DNA from: Anaerolineaceae bacterium
GTDB lineage: Bacteria; Chloroflexota; Anaerolineae; Anaerolineales; Anaerolineaceae
NCBI GenBank assembly: GCA_002702705.1
Contig: PABH01000024.1
Coordinates: 1 to 64,000, forward strand
Length of the DNA: 64,000 nt
Direction: 5' to 3'
Shown here in pieces: positions 7,078-16,476 of this stretch (its first letter is position 1; each line of letters begins with the position of its first letter). The translations under genes were made by a program, and so were the position numbers. The notes under the pieces were generated by a model, which saw only the letters and a list, made by a program, of their open reading frames with translations, had not been told where the DNA came from and ran no database searches.

Positions 7078-7358
7078 GATAGAGCCTCCTGCAGGGTGAG
7101 GATGATGTCTTCCGCTGTTGCGCCAATTAATTGAGCTTCCTGGTTGATAAGGACGGTTTTTACCTTTTGTAAAGCGGCGGCTTCGTCCAGCGGCAGGGTT
7201 AAACCCGTCAGGGCGAAAGTGATTTCTTCCAGTGTTTCTTCCGGGTGCAAAAAAAAGTCACCAGTCAGTTTCACGGTTTGAATCTTGTCTGTGTAGGTCA
7301 CATCGATTCGTAATAATTTGCCGCCGGGTACTTTCCGGGCTGCTGAACCAGTCTGCAT
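7074..7358 (-). CDS. Lipoate-protein ligase small subunit (LplB-like accessory domain)
   Basis: The 94-residue product resembles the C-terminal accessory domain of bacterial LplA and the separate LplB subunit of Thermoplasma-type ligases. It carries a KLLRIDV strand, the KLTGDFFLHPEETLEEI segment (about residues 30-46) and a helical C-terminus. In split ligases this subunit is needed for lipoate activation. It overlaps lplA by 4 bp (ATGA), implying translational coupling, and lies 29 bp after lipA. Recognition is from motif similarity and context. Confidence 0.8.
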   Translation of the reverse strand: MQTGSAARKVPGGKLLRIDVTYTDKIQTVKLTGDFFLHPEETLEEITFALTGLTLPLDEAAALQKVKTVLINQEAQLIGATAEDIILTLQEALS

Positions 7359-7387
7359 ACCGCCGCTCCTTTTTTGTACTAAAACGC

Positions 7388-8329
7388 CTAATCTTGGGTT
7401 GGGTTGGCTGCCTGGTGCATGGCACTCAAAGCCCGTACCTGATCCACCGCATGGTAAGAAGAGCGCACCAGTGGAGCACTTTCCACCCAGCGAAAACCGA
7501 GCTCAAGCCCATAGGCTTTTAATTCCGCAAATTCTTCCAGGGTGTAATAACGGTCAATGGCGATATGTTTTCGGCTGGGCTGTAAATACTGCCCGATGGT
7601 CAGGATATCAACACCCCAACTGCGCAGATCGGCCATGACGGCTTTTACTTCATCGATGGTTTCACCCAGTCCGAGCATGATGCCGGATTTGGTTAACACC
7701 TCTCCATCCAGTTTTTTTGCATTTTCGAGGATAAACTGCGACCACTCGTACCGGTCTTGCGGTTGAATCAGTTTAAACAAACGCGGCACGGTTTCCACAT
7801 TGTGGTTCAGAATTTCGGGACGGGCATCCATCACAATCTGTAGGGCTTCCAGGCTGCCTTTAAAATCGGGGATGAGCACTTCCACCGAACAACCGGGCTG
7901 GTATTCGCGAATTTTGCGGATGATCTCGGCGAAGATGGGGGCGCCGCCGTCTTTGCGGTCATCACGGTTGACGCTGGTGATGACGGCGTGTTTCAGGTCC
8001 ATTGCCTGGACTGCGCGAGCAACCCGTTCCGGTTCTTCCCAATCCACCTCATTCGGTTTACCGCGTTTTACATCACAGAAACGGCAGGAACGGGTACAGA
8101 CGTCACCCAAAACCAAAAAGGTGGCGGTGCCGCTGCCCCAACACTCGCCCATATTTGGGCAGTGTGCTTCCTCACATACCGTGTGTAATTCCTTGCGGCG
8201 CATCAGCCCCTTCAGCCAGGTAACCGTTTCACCGGTGGGCTGATCTACCACAATCCAGGAAGGCCGCCTTTTGGGTGTGGTATCCATTTTTTCGGGATTT
8301 ACCCGATCTCTTGTGATTTTATGAGTCAT
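7388..8329 (-). CDS. lipA: Lipoyl synthase
   Basis: LipA is a radical SAM enzyme that inserts two sulfurs into octanoyl chains on lipoyl domains. The 313-residue protein has the N-terminal auxiliary-cluster cysteines in [12 protein letters not shown] (near residues 53-64) and the radical SAM motif CTRSCRFC. The motif is followed by GKP and by [11 protein letters not shown], all typical. The start codon at 8329 is 6 nt from a TATAAT, so the transcript is likely leaderless. The gene leads an operon with the split lipoate ligase, so the cell can both make and salvage lipoate. Confidence 0.96.
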   Translation of the reverse strand: MTHKITRDRVNPEKMDTTPKRRPSWIVVDQPTGETVTWLKGLMRRKELHTVCEEAHCPNMGECWGSGTATFLVLGDVCTRSCRFCDVKRGKPNEVDWEEPERVARAVQAMDLKHAVITSVNRDDRKDGGAPIFAEIIRKIREYQPGCSVEVLIPDFKGSLEALQIVMDARPEILNHNVETVPRLFKLIQPQDRYEWSQFILENAKKLDGEVLTKSGIMLGLGETIDEVKAVMADLRSWGVDILTIGQYLQPSRKHIAIDRYYTLEEFAELKAYGLELGFRWVESAPLVRSSYHAVDQVRALSAMHQAANPTQD

Positions 8330-8335
8330 GTTGTC

Positions 8336-8363
8336 ATTATAAGGTTTTGTTTGCTTTTGTCAA
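8336..8363 (-). promoter_or_regulatory. lipA promoter, leaderless arrangement
   Basis: On the minus strand TTGACA (8358-8363) and TATAAT (8336-8341) are separated by 16 bp. Both hexamers are consensus. Only 6 nt separate the -10 from the lipA ATG, so the RNA should start at or beside the start codon and no Shine-Dalgarno can be used. Confidence 0.82.
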
Positions 8364-8396
8364 TTGGTGTATCTCGGCATTGGATTTGGTTAACCC

Positions 8397-8414
8397 GGTG
8401 CGATGCACGTGGTT
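8397..8414. repeat. 18-bp repeat GGTGCGATGCACGTGGTT, left copy
   Basis: The 18-bp string occurs identically at 17591-17608, in the same orientation. The two copies enclose the restriction-modification, VWA and macrodomain genes. It contains the palindromic core GTGCGATGCAC and resembles the GGTGCRACGCAC ends of the 95-bp elements nearby. Confidence 0.75.
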
Positions 8415-8507
8415 TGCCCAGATTATGCGGATTGAAATAGCCTTGTTTGCACAGGTAACGATGTAAGAAGAGCGTGCGTTGCACCTGAATCTGGATACCA
8501 ATTAAAA

Positions 8508-8602
8508 AGGTGCAACGCACTTGTTTGGTATTCGTGTGTCTTGTGCCCTATCAGACTTGGCTAGCGGGCTAGTTGTGAATACCCAAGTGCGTCGCACCGA
8601 TT
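8508..8602. mobile_element. 95-bp MITE-like element, copy 1 (left of the R-M operon)
   Basis: This 95-bp unit begins AGGTGCAACGCACTT and ends AAGTGCGTCGCACCGATT, so its ends are ~14-bp inverted repeats. It matches 15552-15646 with only about six differences. A third, diverged, equally long copy is at 29757-29850. An extra inverted arm, GTGCGTTGCACCT, lies at 8474-8486. The unit ends 8 bp before the TATAAT (8610-8615) that probably drives hsdM. It is non-coding and could be a small non-autonomous element or a REP-type unit. Confidence 0.85.
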
Positions 8603-8674
8603 TTTCCTATATAATATGTACAGCACTCAATATGCAGGGTGGAATCATTACTCGTATCCATAACAGGAGAAAAC

Positions 8675-10216
8675 ATGGCAAAAAACAACAATAACACCGA
8701 TGAACCACTGGAAAAACAACTTTGGAAATCCGCCGATAAATTACGGAAGAATATTGATGCGGCGGAATACAAACATGTGGTTTTGGGTTTGATTTTTTTA
8801 CGGTATATTTCCGATGCTTTTGAAGAACTGTATGCCAAACTGAACAGCGGCAGCGATGAATATGCCGGTGCTGACCCCGAGGACCGGGATGAATACAAGG
8901 CTGAAAACGTGTTTTTTGTGCCCGAAAAAGCGCGTTGGTCTTACCTGTTGGCAGAAGCGAAAAAGCCAACGATCGGAAAAACCGTGGATGATGCCATGGA
9001 TTTGATTGAAAAAGAAAATCCCTCCCTGCGGGACGTATTACCAAAAGTATACGCGCGCGGCAACCTGGACCCGGCGAGCCTTGGTGGTTTAATTGATATG
9101 ATCGGTAATATCGCCATGGGGGAGGCTAAACAACGAAGCGCCGATGTGCTTGGGCATGTTTTTGAATACTTCCTGGGGGAATTTGCCCTGGCAGAAGGAA
9201 AAAAAGGCGGTCAATTCTACACCCCACGCAGTGTGGTGGAACTATTGGTGGAGATGCTGGAACCGAGCCAGGGCCGGGTATTTGACCCCTGCTGCGGTTC
9301 GGGTGGCATGTTTGTGCAGTCTGAAAAATTTGTGGCCGAGCACCAGGGCCGTTTGAATGATATTTCGATTTACGGGCAGGAAAGCAACCAGACCACATGG
9401 CGTCTGGCAAAGATGAACCTCGCCATCCGCGGGATTGACAGCTCACAGGTCAAATGGAATAATGAAGGTTCTTTTTTGAACGATGCTCACAAGGACTTAA
9501 AAGCTGACTTTGTGATTGCCAATCCACCTTTTAATGACAGCGATTGGAGTGGGGAACTGCTGCGCGGTGACGGGCGCTGGAAGTTCGGGCAGCCGCCCAA
9601 CGGCAACGCCAACTATGCCTGGATTCAACACTTCCTTTATCACCTCAGCCCGAGCGGGCAGGCCGGTTTTGTGCTGGCGAAAGGGGCATTAACCTCCAAG
9701 TCCTCCGGTGAAGGGGATATCCGCCAGGCGTTAATTGAAGCAAGACTGGTGGACTGTGTGGTGAATTTACCCGCCAAACTTTTTCTAAATACCCAAATTC
9801 CAGCCAGTTTGTGGTTCTTAAGCCGCAACAAAGCCAACGGAAAATTCCGTAACCGGGTGGATGAAATTTTGTTTATTGATGCCCGCAACTTGGGACACCT
9901 GATTAACCGCCGCACCCGAGAGTTTTCCGAGGAGGATATTCAGCAAATTGCCAGCACCTATCACAACTGGCGCAACCCGGATGGAGATTATGAAGATGTG
10001 AAGGGCTTTTGTTTTTCAGCACCACTGGCACGGGTACGCGAATTGGATTATGTGCTCACCCCCGGGCGGTATGTGGGTTTGCCGGATGAGGAAGATGATT
10101 TTGATTTTAATGAGCGTTTCACCCAGCTTAGGGCAGAATTAGAAGGGCAGCTAGCAGAAGAAGCTGAATTAAAAGCCCGTATTTTGGAAAATTTAGGGAA
10201 GGTGCAGTATGAGTAG
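8675..10216 (+). CDS. hsdM: Type I restriction-modification DNA methyltransferase subunit HsdM
   Basis: HsdM supplies the N6-adenine methyltransferase of a type I system and is needed for both modification and restriction. The 513-residue protein has an N-terminal helical domain ([16 protein letters not shown]), the SAM-binding motif [12 protein letters not shown] (about residues 205-215) and catalytic motif IV NPPF. I chose ATG 8675, with AGGAG 6 nt upstream; an in-frame ATG at 8639 lacks one. hsdS follows after a 116-bp gap filled with palindromic repeats. Confidence 0.96.
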   Translation: MAKNNNNTDEPLEKQLWKSADKLRKNIDAAEYKHVVLGLIFLRYISDAFEELYAKLNSGSDEYAGADPEDRDEYKAENVFFVPEKARWSYLLAEAKKPTIGKTVDDAMDLIEKENPSLRDVLPKVYARGNLDPASLGGLIDMIGNIAMGEAKQRSADVLGHVFEYFLGEFALAEGKKGGQFYTPRSVVELLVEMLEPSQGRVFDPCCGSGGMFVQSEKFVAEHQGRLNDISIYGQESNQTTWRLAKMNLAIRGIDSSQVKWNNEGSFLNDAHKDLKADFVIANPPFNDSDWSGELLRGDGRWKFGQPPNGNANYAWIQHFLYHLSPSGQAGFVLAKGALTSKSSGEGDIRQALIEARLVDCVVNLPAKLFLNTQIPASLWFLSRNKANGKFRNRVDEILFIDARNLGHLINRRTREFSEEDIQQIASTYHNWRNPDGDYEDVKGFCFSAPLARVRELDYVLTPGRYVGLPDEEDDFDFNERFTQLRAELEGQLAEEAELKARILENLGKVQYE

Positions 10217-10224
10217 GGCTATTG

Positions 10225-10325
10225 TGGGGGCAGCCCCCTGTGGTTGCCCAAATTGTACGGGGGCAGGCACGGGGCAGGGCAGGCACGGGGGCCTGCCCGA
10301 ACAGCGGGGTTGCCCAATGCAGGGG
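10225..10325. repeat. GC-rich palindromic repeat cluster between hsdM and hsdS
   Basis: The gap contains a hairpin built on GGGGGCAGCCCC ... GGTTGCCC with the CCTGTGG loop, and another with GGGCAGGC (10277-10284) paired to GCCTGCCC (10291-10298) followed by GAAC. The same two-hairpin design occurs inside the RAYT gene at 17971-18040 and in gaps up to 24.1 kb. It looks like a REP/REPIN family. Confidence 0.8.
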
Positions 10326-10332
10326 GTATTAA

Positions 10333-11544
10333 ATGAGTGAGTGGAAGGAATGTAAACTAGAAGATATGGCTCTAAGTTTTGCTATGGGGCCATTCGGCTC
10401 AAATATTAAAGCAGAAAATTTCATCAATTCAGGAGTGCCTGTAATTCGTGGAAAAAACTTCAATTTTCCAAAATATGTTAGCGGCGATTTTGTGTATTTA
10501 AGTGAAGAAAAAGCAAATGAATTAAAAAATAGTAATTGTTTTCCAGGAGATTTAGTGTTCACTCATCGAGGCACTATTGGTCAAGTTGCATTAATCCCAG
10601 AAGGGAAATTTTCTCGATATGTTATATCTCAATCTGGAATGAAAGTTACCGTTGACGAACAAAAACTAAGTAAAGATTTTCTCTTTTACTTTTTTAAATC
10701 CTCTCTTGGTCAATATGAATTATTAAAAAACGAATCACAAGTGGGAGTCCCATCAATAAGTAGTCCCTTATCATCTTTGAAAGCTGTTGATTTACATCTT
10801 CCTCCCCTCCCTGAACAAAAAGCGATTGCGGAGGTGCTTTCCAGCCTTGATGACAAGATCGACCTGTTACAACGCCAAAATCAGACCCTGGAAGCCCTGG
10901 CCGAGACTCTCTTCCGGCAGTGGTTCATCGAAGAAGCCCAGGATGATTGGGAGGAGAAGCCTTTATCAGAAGTTACAAATATAGCTATAGGCAGAACACC
11001 TCCACGAAAACAATCTCAATGGTTTTCGGTGAATAATAAAGATGTTAAATGGATTTCGATAAAAGATTTAGGCCTTTCAGGTGTTTTTGTTTTTGATACA
11101 GCGGAATTTTTGACAAAAGAGGCTGTTAATACTTTTAATATCCCGATTATACCTAAGGATACTGTATTGTTGAGTTTCAAAATGACTGTTGGGCGAGTGG
11201 GAATCACAACTGAAAATATGTTGACTAATGAAGCAATAGCTCACTTTAAATTCAAGAAAAACACCCCCTTTACAAAGGAATATCTTTATTTTTATTTAAA
11301 GTTATTCAAATATGAACTATTAGGAAGTACTTCATCCATCGTTACATCCATCAATTCCACAATGATTAAAGATTTAAAAATTACTATCCCTGACACAATT
11401 ACCATGAAAAATTTTCGAGAGCAGACGGAAGTTATATTTGAAAAAATTAAAAAAAACCAAGTACAAATCCGCACACTTGAAAACTTGCGGGATACCTTAC
11501 TTCCAAAATTGATGTCCGGGGAGGCGCGAGTTCAATATGATTAA
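10333..11544 (+). CDS. hsdS: Type I restriction-modification specificity subunit HsdS
   Basis: HsdS determines the bipartite target sequence. The 403-residue protein has two target-recognition domains, about residues 1-150 and 215-365. They are separated by the conserved helical region that includes LPPLPEQKAIAEVLSSLDDK and LAETLFRQWF. A second, C-terminal conserved repeat runs to the end (ENLRDTLLPKLMSGE). The recognition domains are visibly AT-rich while the central helix region is GC-richer, a mosaic expected when recognition domains are swapped. The ATG at 10333 follows the repeat cluster. The target site cannot be predicted. Confidence 0.94.
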   Translation: MSEWKECKLEDMALSFAMGPFGSNIKAENFINSGVPVIRGKNFNFPKYVSGDFVYLSEEKANELKNSNCFPGDLVFTHRGTIGQVALIPEGKFSRYVISQSGMKVTVDEQKLSKDFLFYFFKSSLGQYELLKNESQVGVPSISSPLSSLKAVDLHLPPLPEQKAIAEVLSSLDDKIDLLQRQNQTLEALAETLFRQWFIEEAQDDWEEKPLSEVTNIAIGRTPPRKQSQWFSVNNKDVKWISIKDLGLSGVFVFDTAEFLTKEAVNTFNIPIIPKDTVLLSFKMTVGRVGITTENMLTNEAIAHFKFKKNTPFTKEYLYFYLKLFKYELLGSTSSIVTSINSTMIKDLKITIPDTITMKNFREQTEVIFEKIKKNQVQIRTLENLRDTLLPKLMSGEARVQYD

Positions 11545-11559
11545 TAGGGGATTTTAAAA

Positions 11560-12213
11560 ATGGATCGATTAAAAAATTTAATCCAGCAGTACGGCCGGTG
11601 GGGACAATTAATTACATATATTGAACGTATTGAGTTGGGCAAAGAAACCGATTTTAGTTTCGCTGTTGAAAACGCAAAAGCACTTTTAGAAACGATCGGA
11701 AAAGAAATATGTTCTATTAAATGTGTTGAGATCGAAACAACTTCTAGTATTAATAATGTAATTAGAAAAGCATTTTCTGCAATCGGGTACTCCAATGAAG
11801 ATAAAGTCAGACAAATTTCAGGTGCTTTAGCAACAATTGGACAAAGTATAGGCGAACTGAGAAATGAATCAGGAACCACCTCGCACGGTAGGAGTTTGGA
11901 AGAATTAGAAAATAGAAACAACAAGTTTGACGAATTAACCAAACAATTCTTGATTGATACGACGGTGATTGTTGCTTCATTTTTAATTAGAGCTTTTGAA
12001 GATGAAAACCCGCGATTAAAGGCTGAATCAGAAGAAATCCAAATTGTGTATACTGAAAATGAAGATTTTAATCTGTTTCTTGACGAGCTTTATGGTGATT
12101 TTACTATGGGAGACTATTCATATACAGCGAGTGAAATTCTTTATTATGTGGATCAAAAAGTTTATACGATGGAGTACAAACTTTATATGGAAAATGTAGT
12201 CAGTGACGGATAA
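11560..12213 (+). CDS. Abi_C/HEPN-like protein inside the type I R-M operon
   Basis: This 217-residue, AT-rich gene sits between hsdS and hsdR on the same strand, 15 bp after hsdS. The middle of the protein (about residues 90-120) reads ALATIGQSIGELRNESGT and then SHGRS. That resembles the abortive-infection C-terminal (Abi_C) family, whose LRN...HG pattern is related to the R-x4-6-H ribonuclease motif of HEPN proteins. Here seven residues separate R and H, one longer than the usual maximum. The C-terminal 60 residues are acidic. An accessory anti-phage or R-M-linked RNase is plausible but unproven. Confidence 0.6.
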   Translation: MDRLKNLIQQYGRWGQLITYIERIELGKETDFSFAVENAKALLETIGKEICSIKCVEIETTSSINNVIRKAFSAIGYSNEDKVRQISGALATIGQSIGELRNESGTTSHGRSLEELENRNNKFDELTKQFLIDTTVIVASFLIRAFEDENPRLKAESEEIQIVYTENEDFNLFLDELYGDFTMGDYSYTASEILYYVDQKVYTMEYKLYMENVVSDG

Positions 12214-12282
12214 TTAAGTTTTTTTTATAATCGTATCTATGGAAACAGAACTCACGTTTTTATGGGAGGAAATCATAACCCA

Positions 12283-15200
12283 ATGATAAAAATCACCGAA
12301 AACCAAATTGAGAATTTTACAATCGAACTGTTAACTCGGCAGGGTTTTGATTATATTCCCGGTCCAATCCTGGCAGTAGATGGCGAAGTCCCGGAGCGCG
12401 AAAGTTACGAGGATGTATTGTTGGTATCGCGGCTGCGGGAAGCTGTGGGGCGGCTCAATCCTAATATTCCTGCGGATATCCGCGAGAGCGCCATCAAACA
12501 AATACAGCGTCTGAATTCACCGGACTTAATAGCCAACGATGAGGCTTTTCACCGTTTGTTGACAGAAGGGGTTCCAGTAACCTATCAAAAAAACGGGCAG
12601 CCGCGCGGTGACCTGGTGTGGCTGGTGGATTTTAAACACCCTGAAAATAACGATTTTTTGGTGGTGAATCAATTCACCATCATTGAAAACAATGTTAACA
12701 AACGGCCGGATGTGATCCTGTTTGTGAATGGTTTACCGTTGGTGGTGTTGGAACTAAAAAACGCCGCTGATGAAAATGCCAGCGTATTTTCCGCTTTTCA
12801 GCAGTTACAAACCTACAAACAAGAAACCCCAAGTCTGTTTACCTATAACGGTCTGCTGGTTATTTCGGATGGATTGGAAGCGCGGGCCGGGTCACTTTCG
12901 GCGGATTTCAGCCGGTTTATGGCCTGGAAAACAGCAGATGGTCAGGTGGAAGCTTCCCCCCTGATTGGTCAGCTGGAAACACTGATCAAAGGTTTGCTTA
13001 ATCCAACCACCCTGTTGGATTTGATCCGCCATTTTGTAGTATTTGAAAAAACAAAAAAAGAAGACCCGATTAGCGGCCAGATCACCATCCATACCGTGAA
13101 AAAGATGGCAGCCTATCATCAATATTACGCTGTTAACCGGGCCGTGGAATCGACCCTGAGAGCGGCCGGGTTTGTTACCCAGCATGAAGTTTCAGGGATT
13201 AAAGAGTCCCCGGAAAGTTACGGTGTGCCTGGTGTAAAAACCCAGCCAGCCGGAGATCGAAAAGGCGGTGTTGTCTGGCATACCCAGGGCAGCGGCAAAT
13301 CCTTAACGATGGTCTTTTTTGCCGGGAAGATCGTGTTGGCGATGGATAACCCGACCATTGTGTTAATTACCGACCGTAACGACCTGGATGACCAGTTGTT
13401 TGATACCTTTGCTTCTTCACGCCAATTATTACGCCAGGAACCAGTCCAAGCTGAAAGCCGCAACCATCTTAAAGAATTGCTCACAGTGGCTTCTGGTGGG
13501 ATTGTTTTCACCACCATTCAAAAATTTCAACCCGAAGAAGGCAATATCTACGACACCCTTTCCGAGCGTGAAAATATTATCGTGATCGCCGATGAAGCTC
13601 ACCGTACCCAATATGGCTTTAAAGCCAAAACAATTGATGCTAAAGATGAGGCGGGTAAGGTGATTGGTCAAAAAATCGTGTATGGTTTTGCAAAATATCT
13701 GCGGGATGCCCTGCCGCGTGCTACATATCTGGGTTTTACCGGTACCCCAATTGAAAATAGTGATGTGAACACGCCCGCTGTGTTTGGAAATTATGTAGAT
13801 GTGTATGACATTGCAGCCGCAGTGGAAGATGGCGCGACAGTACGTATTTATTATGAAAGCCGACTGGCGAAGATCAACCTCAGCGAGGAAGGGAAACGGT
13901 TAATCGCCGAATTGGATGATGAACTTGACCAGGAAGAATTAACCGAGACCCAAAAGGCAAAGGCCAAATGGACCCAACTGGAAGCTCTGATTGGCAGTGA
14001 AGACCGATTAAAACGGGTGGCGCGGGATATGGTGGAACATTTTGAAGGACGCCAGCTTGCCAACCACGGCAAAGCGATGATCGTTGCCATGTCACGTCGG
14101 ATTGCGGCTGATCTATATGCCGAGATCATTCGTTTGCGCCCGGATTGGCACCACAAGGACCTTAACCGCGGCAAAATTAAAGTTGTGATGACGGCGGCTT
14201 CTTCGGATGGTCCCACAATGGCGAAACACCACACCACCAAAGAACAGCGCCGCCGTCTGGCTGAACGGATGAAAGACCCGCAAGATGAACTGGAACTGGT
14301 GATTGTGCGTGATATGTGGCTAACCGGATTTGATGTGCCTTCCCTGCATACCATTTACATCGATAAACCGATGCGCGGTCATAATTTGATGCAGGCCATT
14401 GCCCGGGTAAACCGGGTGTATGGAGATAAAACCGGCGGTCTGGTCGTGGATTATTTGGGGATTGCTTCCGACCTCAAAAAAGCACTATCCTTTTATGCGG
14501 ATGGCGGCGGCAAGGGTGACCCGGCCGAAACACAAGCCCAAGCTGTGCAGCTTATGCTGGAAAAACTGGAAGTTGTTTCACAGATGTATCATGACTTCCC
14601 GTATGAAGATTATTTTGATGCAGATATTGGTAAAAAATTATCGCTTATTCTGGCAGCAGAGAATCATATTCTCGGTTTGGAAGATGGACGAAAGCGGTAT
14701 ATTAACGAAGTAACCGCACTTTCGCAGGCGTTTTCCATTGCCGTACCGCACGAGCAAGCGATGGATGTTAAAGACGAAGTGGCGTTTTTTCAGGCGGTAA
14801 AAGCACGATTGGTTAAATTTGATGGGACTGGGGGTGGCAGGAGCGACCGTGAAATTGAAACAGCCATTAAACAGGTCATTGACCGGGCTCTGGTTTCGGA
14901 GCAGGTGATTGATGTGTTTGATGCGGCTGGAATTAAAAAACCGGATATTTCGATCCTTTCGGAAGAGTTTTTACTGGAAGTCAAAAACATGGAGCACAAA
15001 AATTTGGCTTTGGAAGTGCTCAAAAAACTGTTAAATGATGAGATTCGGACGCGCACCAAAAAGAACTTAATTCAAAGCCAATCTTTGATGGAGATGCTGG
15101 AAAATGCAATCAAACGATATCACAGCAAAATTATCAGTGCTGCTGAAGTGATTGAAGAGTTGATCCAGATTGGTAAAGAAATTCAAGAAATGGATAAAGA

Positions 15201-15504
15201 ACCCAAAGCAATGGGTATGTCCGATTTTGAATATGCTTTTTATACGGCGATTGCCAATAATGATAGTGCTCGAGAATTAATGGAAAAAGATAAATTACGA
15301 GAATTGGCAGTGGTGTTGTATGAAAAGGTCAAAGCCAATGCTTCAATTGATTGGACGATAAAGGAAAGCGTTAAAGCGAAGTTAAAGGTGATCGTCAAAC
15401 GCACTTTAAGACAGTTTGGGTATCCGCCGGACATGCAGAAATTGGCGACGGAGACGGTGTTGAAGCAGGCTGAGTTGATCGCGGCGGAGTTGACAGGGTG
15501 GTAG
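12283..15504 (+). CDS. hsdR: Type I restriction endonuclease subunit HsdR
   Basis: HsdR is the ATP-dependent translocase and nuclease of the type I complex. The 1073-residue protein has an N-terminal PD-(D/E)xK nuclease domain (PDVILFVNGLPLVVLELKN, around residues 148-166). Helicase motif I is HTQGSGKSL near residue 340, motif II is IADEAHRTQ, and the SF2 second half includes DMWLTGFDVPSLHT. A long helical C-terminus follows. I chose ATG 12283 with GGGAGGA upstream; an ATG at 12262 precedes that site. Length and motifs indicate an intact subunit, so the system is probably active. Confidence 0.96.
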   Translation: MIKITENQIENFTIELLTRQGFDYIPGPILAVDGEVPERESYEDVLLVSRLREAVGRLNPNIPADIRESAIKQIQRLNSPDLIANDEAFHRLLTEGVPVTYQKNGQPRGDLVWLVDFKHPENNDFLVVNQFTIIENNVNKRPDVILFVNGLPLVVLELKNAADENASVFSAFQQLQTYKQETPSLFTYNGLLVISDGLEARAGSLSADFSRFMAWKTADGQVEASPLIGQLETLIKGLLNPTTLLDLIRHFVVFEKTKKEDPISGQITIHTVKKMAAYHQYYAVNRAVESTLRAAGFVTQHEVSGIKESPESYGVPGVKTQPAGDRKGGVVWHTQGSGKSLTMVFFAGKIVLAMDNPTIVLITDRNDLDDQLFDTFASSRQLLRQEPVQAESRNHLKELLTVASGGIVFTTIQKFQPEEGNIYDTLSERENIIVIADEAHRTQYGFKAKTIDAKDEAGKVIGQKIVYGFAKYLRDALPRATYLGFTGTPIENSDVNTPAVFGNYVDVYDIAAAVEDGATVRIYYESRLAKINLSEEGKRLIAELDDELDQEELTETQKAKAKWTQLEALIGSEDRLKRVARDMVEHFEGRQLANHGKAMIVAMSRRIAADLYAEIIRLRPDWHHKDLNRGKIKVVMTAASSDGPTMAKHHTTKEQRRRLAERMKDPQDELELVIVRDMWLTGFDVPSLHTIYIDKPMRGHNLMQAIARVNRVYGDKTGGLVVDYLGIASDLKKALSFYADGGGKGDPAETQAQAVQLMLEKLEVVSQMYHDFPYEDYFDADIGKKLSLILAAENHILGLEDGRKRYINEVTALSQAFSIAVPHEQAMDVKDEVAFFQAVKARLVKFDGTGGGRSDREIETAIKQVIDRALVSEQVIDVFDAAGIKKPDISILSEEFLLEVKNMEHKNLALEVLKKLLNDEIRTRTKKNLIQSQSLMEMLENAIKRYHSKIISAAEVIEELIQIGKEIQEMDKEPKAMGMSDFEYAFYTAIANNDSARELMEKDKLRELAVVLYEKVKANASIDWTIKESVKAKLKVIVKRTLRQFGYPPDMQKLATETVLKQAELIAAELTGW

Positions 15505-15510
15505 CGGGTA

Positions 15511-15534
15511 GCGGGAGTCCCCTGTGGCTCCCGC
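15511..15534. repeat. GC-rich palindrome after hsdR
   Basis: GCGGGAG and CTCCCGC form a 7-bp stem around TCCCCTGTGG. The CCTGTGG loop matches the other palindromes of the 10.2-24.1 kb family. It begins 7 bp after the hsdR stop and may also act as a transcript-end hairpin. Confidence 0.7.
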
Positions 15535-15551
15535 TTGTTTTGGAATCGGAC

Positions 15552-15646
15552 AGGTGCAACGCACTTTTTTGGTATTCGTGTGTCTTGTGTTCCATCAGAC
15601 TTGGTTAGCGGGCTGGTTGTGAATACCCAAGTGCGTCGCACCGATT
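15552..15646. mobile_element. 95-bp MITE-like element, copy 2 (right of the R-M operon)
   Basis: Same orientation and length as 8508-8602, with about six substitutions over 95 bp. Inverted ends GGTGCAACGCACTT and AAGTGCGTCGCACC are intact. With copy 1 it forms a 7-kb direct-repeat bracket around hsdM-hsdS-Abi_C-hsdR, which could allow loss or gain of the whole operon by recombination. Confidence 0.85.
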
Positions 15647-15730
15647 ATTACCGACCTCCCGTTGGGGTGATTGTGGGTTTTGATGGCAGGCATTTCACCA
15701 ATGGGAGGGAATCAGGCCTTCAGGCGGTTT

Positions 15731-16384
15731 TTATTTATGCGGACCGCGCTTTTTTACATCGTTGCGGATTTCTTCAAAGTGTTCCTCTGAGATTTTTCTT
15801 TTTTCTCGAAATTCAGCCACCGCGGCACTCATCACGCGGAAGTTGAGGTTGGTCCCTTCGCTGTCGGCCAGGTATTCCACCGCGCGGTCAGCGCTGATGC
15901 CAAAACGGCCTGCGGTTTGGACGGCGTCAATATTGGCCCCCAGGAAGATGAACTCCCAGCCGTAGTTTGTTTTTTGCCGTTCAATCTGCTCTTTGATCTT
16001 AGCCAAAGAATACTCCCGGCTGGAATTTTCTTCCCCGTCGGTGATGATGACGAACATCACTTTTTCCGCGCGGTAATCTTCGGCCGTGTGTTTTTGGGCG
16101 CTACCGATCTTGTGGATCGTCCGGCCGATGGCATCCAAAAGCGCGGTTGAACCACCCACCTGATATTCGTTTTCGGTGATGGGAGATACGGCCCGGATGT
16201 CAAAGCGGTCGTGCAGCAGTTCGTAGTTGTTGTCAAACAAGACGGTTGTGATGTGGCATTCCCCCTGGATCGCCTTTTGTTTTTCCAGCATGGTATTGTA
16301 GCCGCCGATGGTGTCTTTTTCCAGGCCGCTCATGGAACCGCTTTTGTCGAGTATAAATACGAGTTCCGTTAGTCCTTTTTTCAT
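15731..16384 (-). CDS. VWA domain protein (TerY-like)
   Basis: The 217-residue protein is essentially a single von Willebrand factor A domain. The metal-ion-dependent adhesion site DKSGSMSG is at residues 13-20, and the later MIDAS residues fall in GGSTALLDAIG (Thr) and IITDGEENSS (Asp). No signal peptide is present, so it acts in the cytoplasm. Such solo VWA proteins occur beside tellurium/stress-resistance and macrodomain genes. It follows the macrodomain gene by 92 bp on the same strand, with its own GGAGGA site. Exact function is unknown. Confidence 0.8.
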   Translation of the reverse strand: MKKGLTELVFILDKSGSMSGLEKDTIGGYNTMLEKQKAIQGECHITTVLFDNNYELLHDRFDIRAVSPITENEYQVGGSTALLDAIGRTIHKIGSAQKHTAEDYRAEKVMFVIITDGEENSSREYSLAKIKEQIERQKTNYGWEFIFLGANIDAVQTAGRFGISADRAVEYLADSEGTNLNFRVMSAAVAEFREKRKISEEHFEEIRNDVKKRGPHK

Positions 16385-16476
16385 CAGAAATGTCCTCCAT
16401 AATTTTTTTATATCTGGAGGATATCATTTCTGATTGGGGTTAAGGTCGCTTGCGGGGCGACAAACTTTTTAGGGGA

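Noticed and set aside
8330-8674. Possible attachment site of an integrated element
   Set aside because: No integrase is in the window and no tRNA gene lies beside the repeats; the 95-bp units explain the direct repeat.
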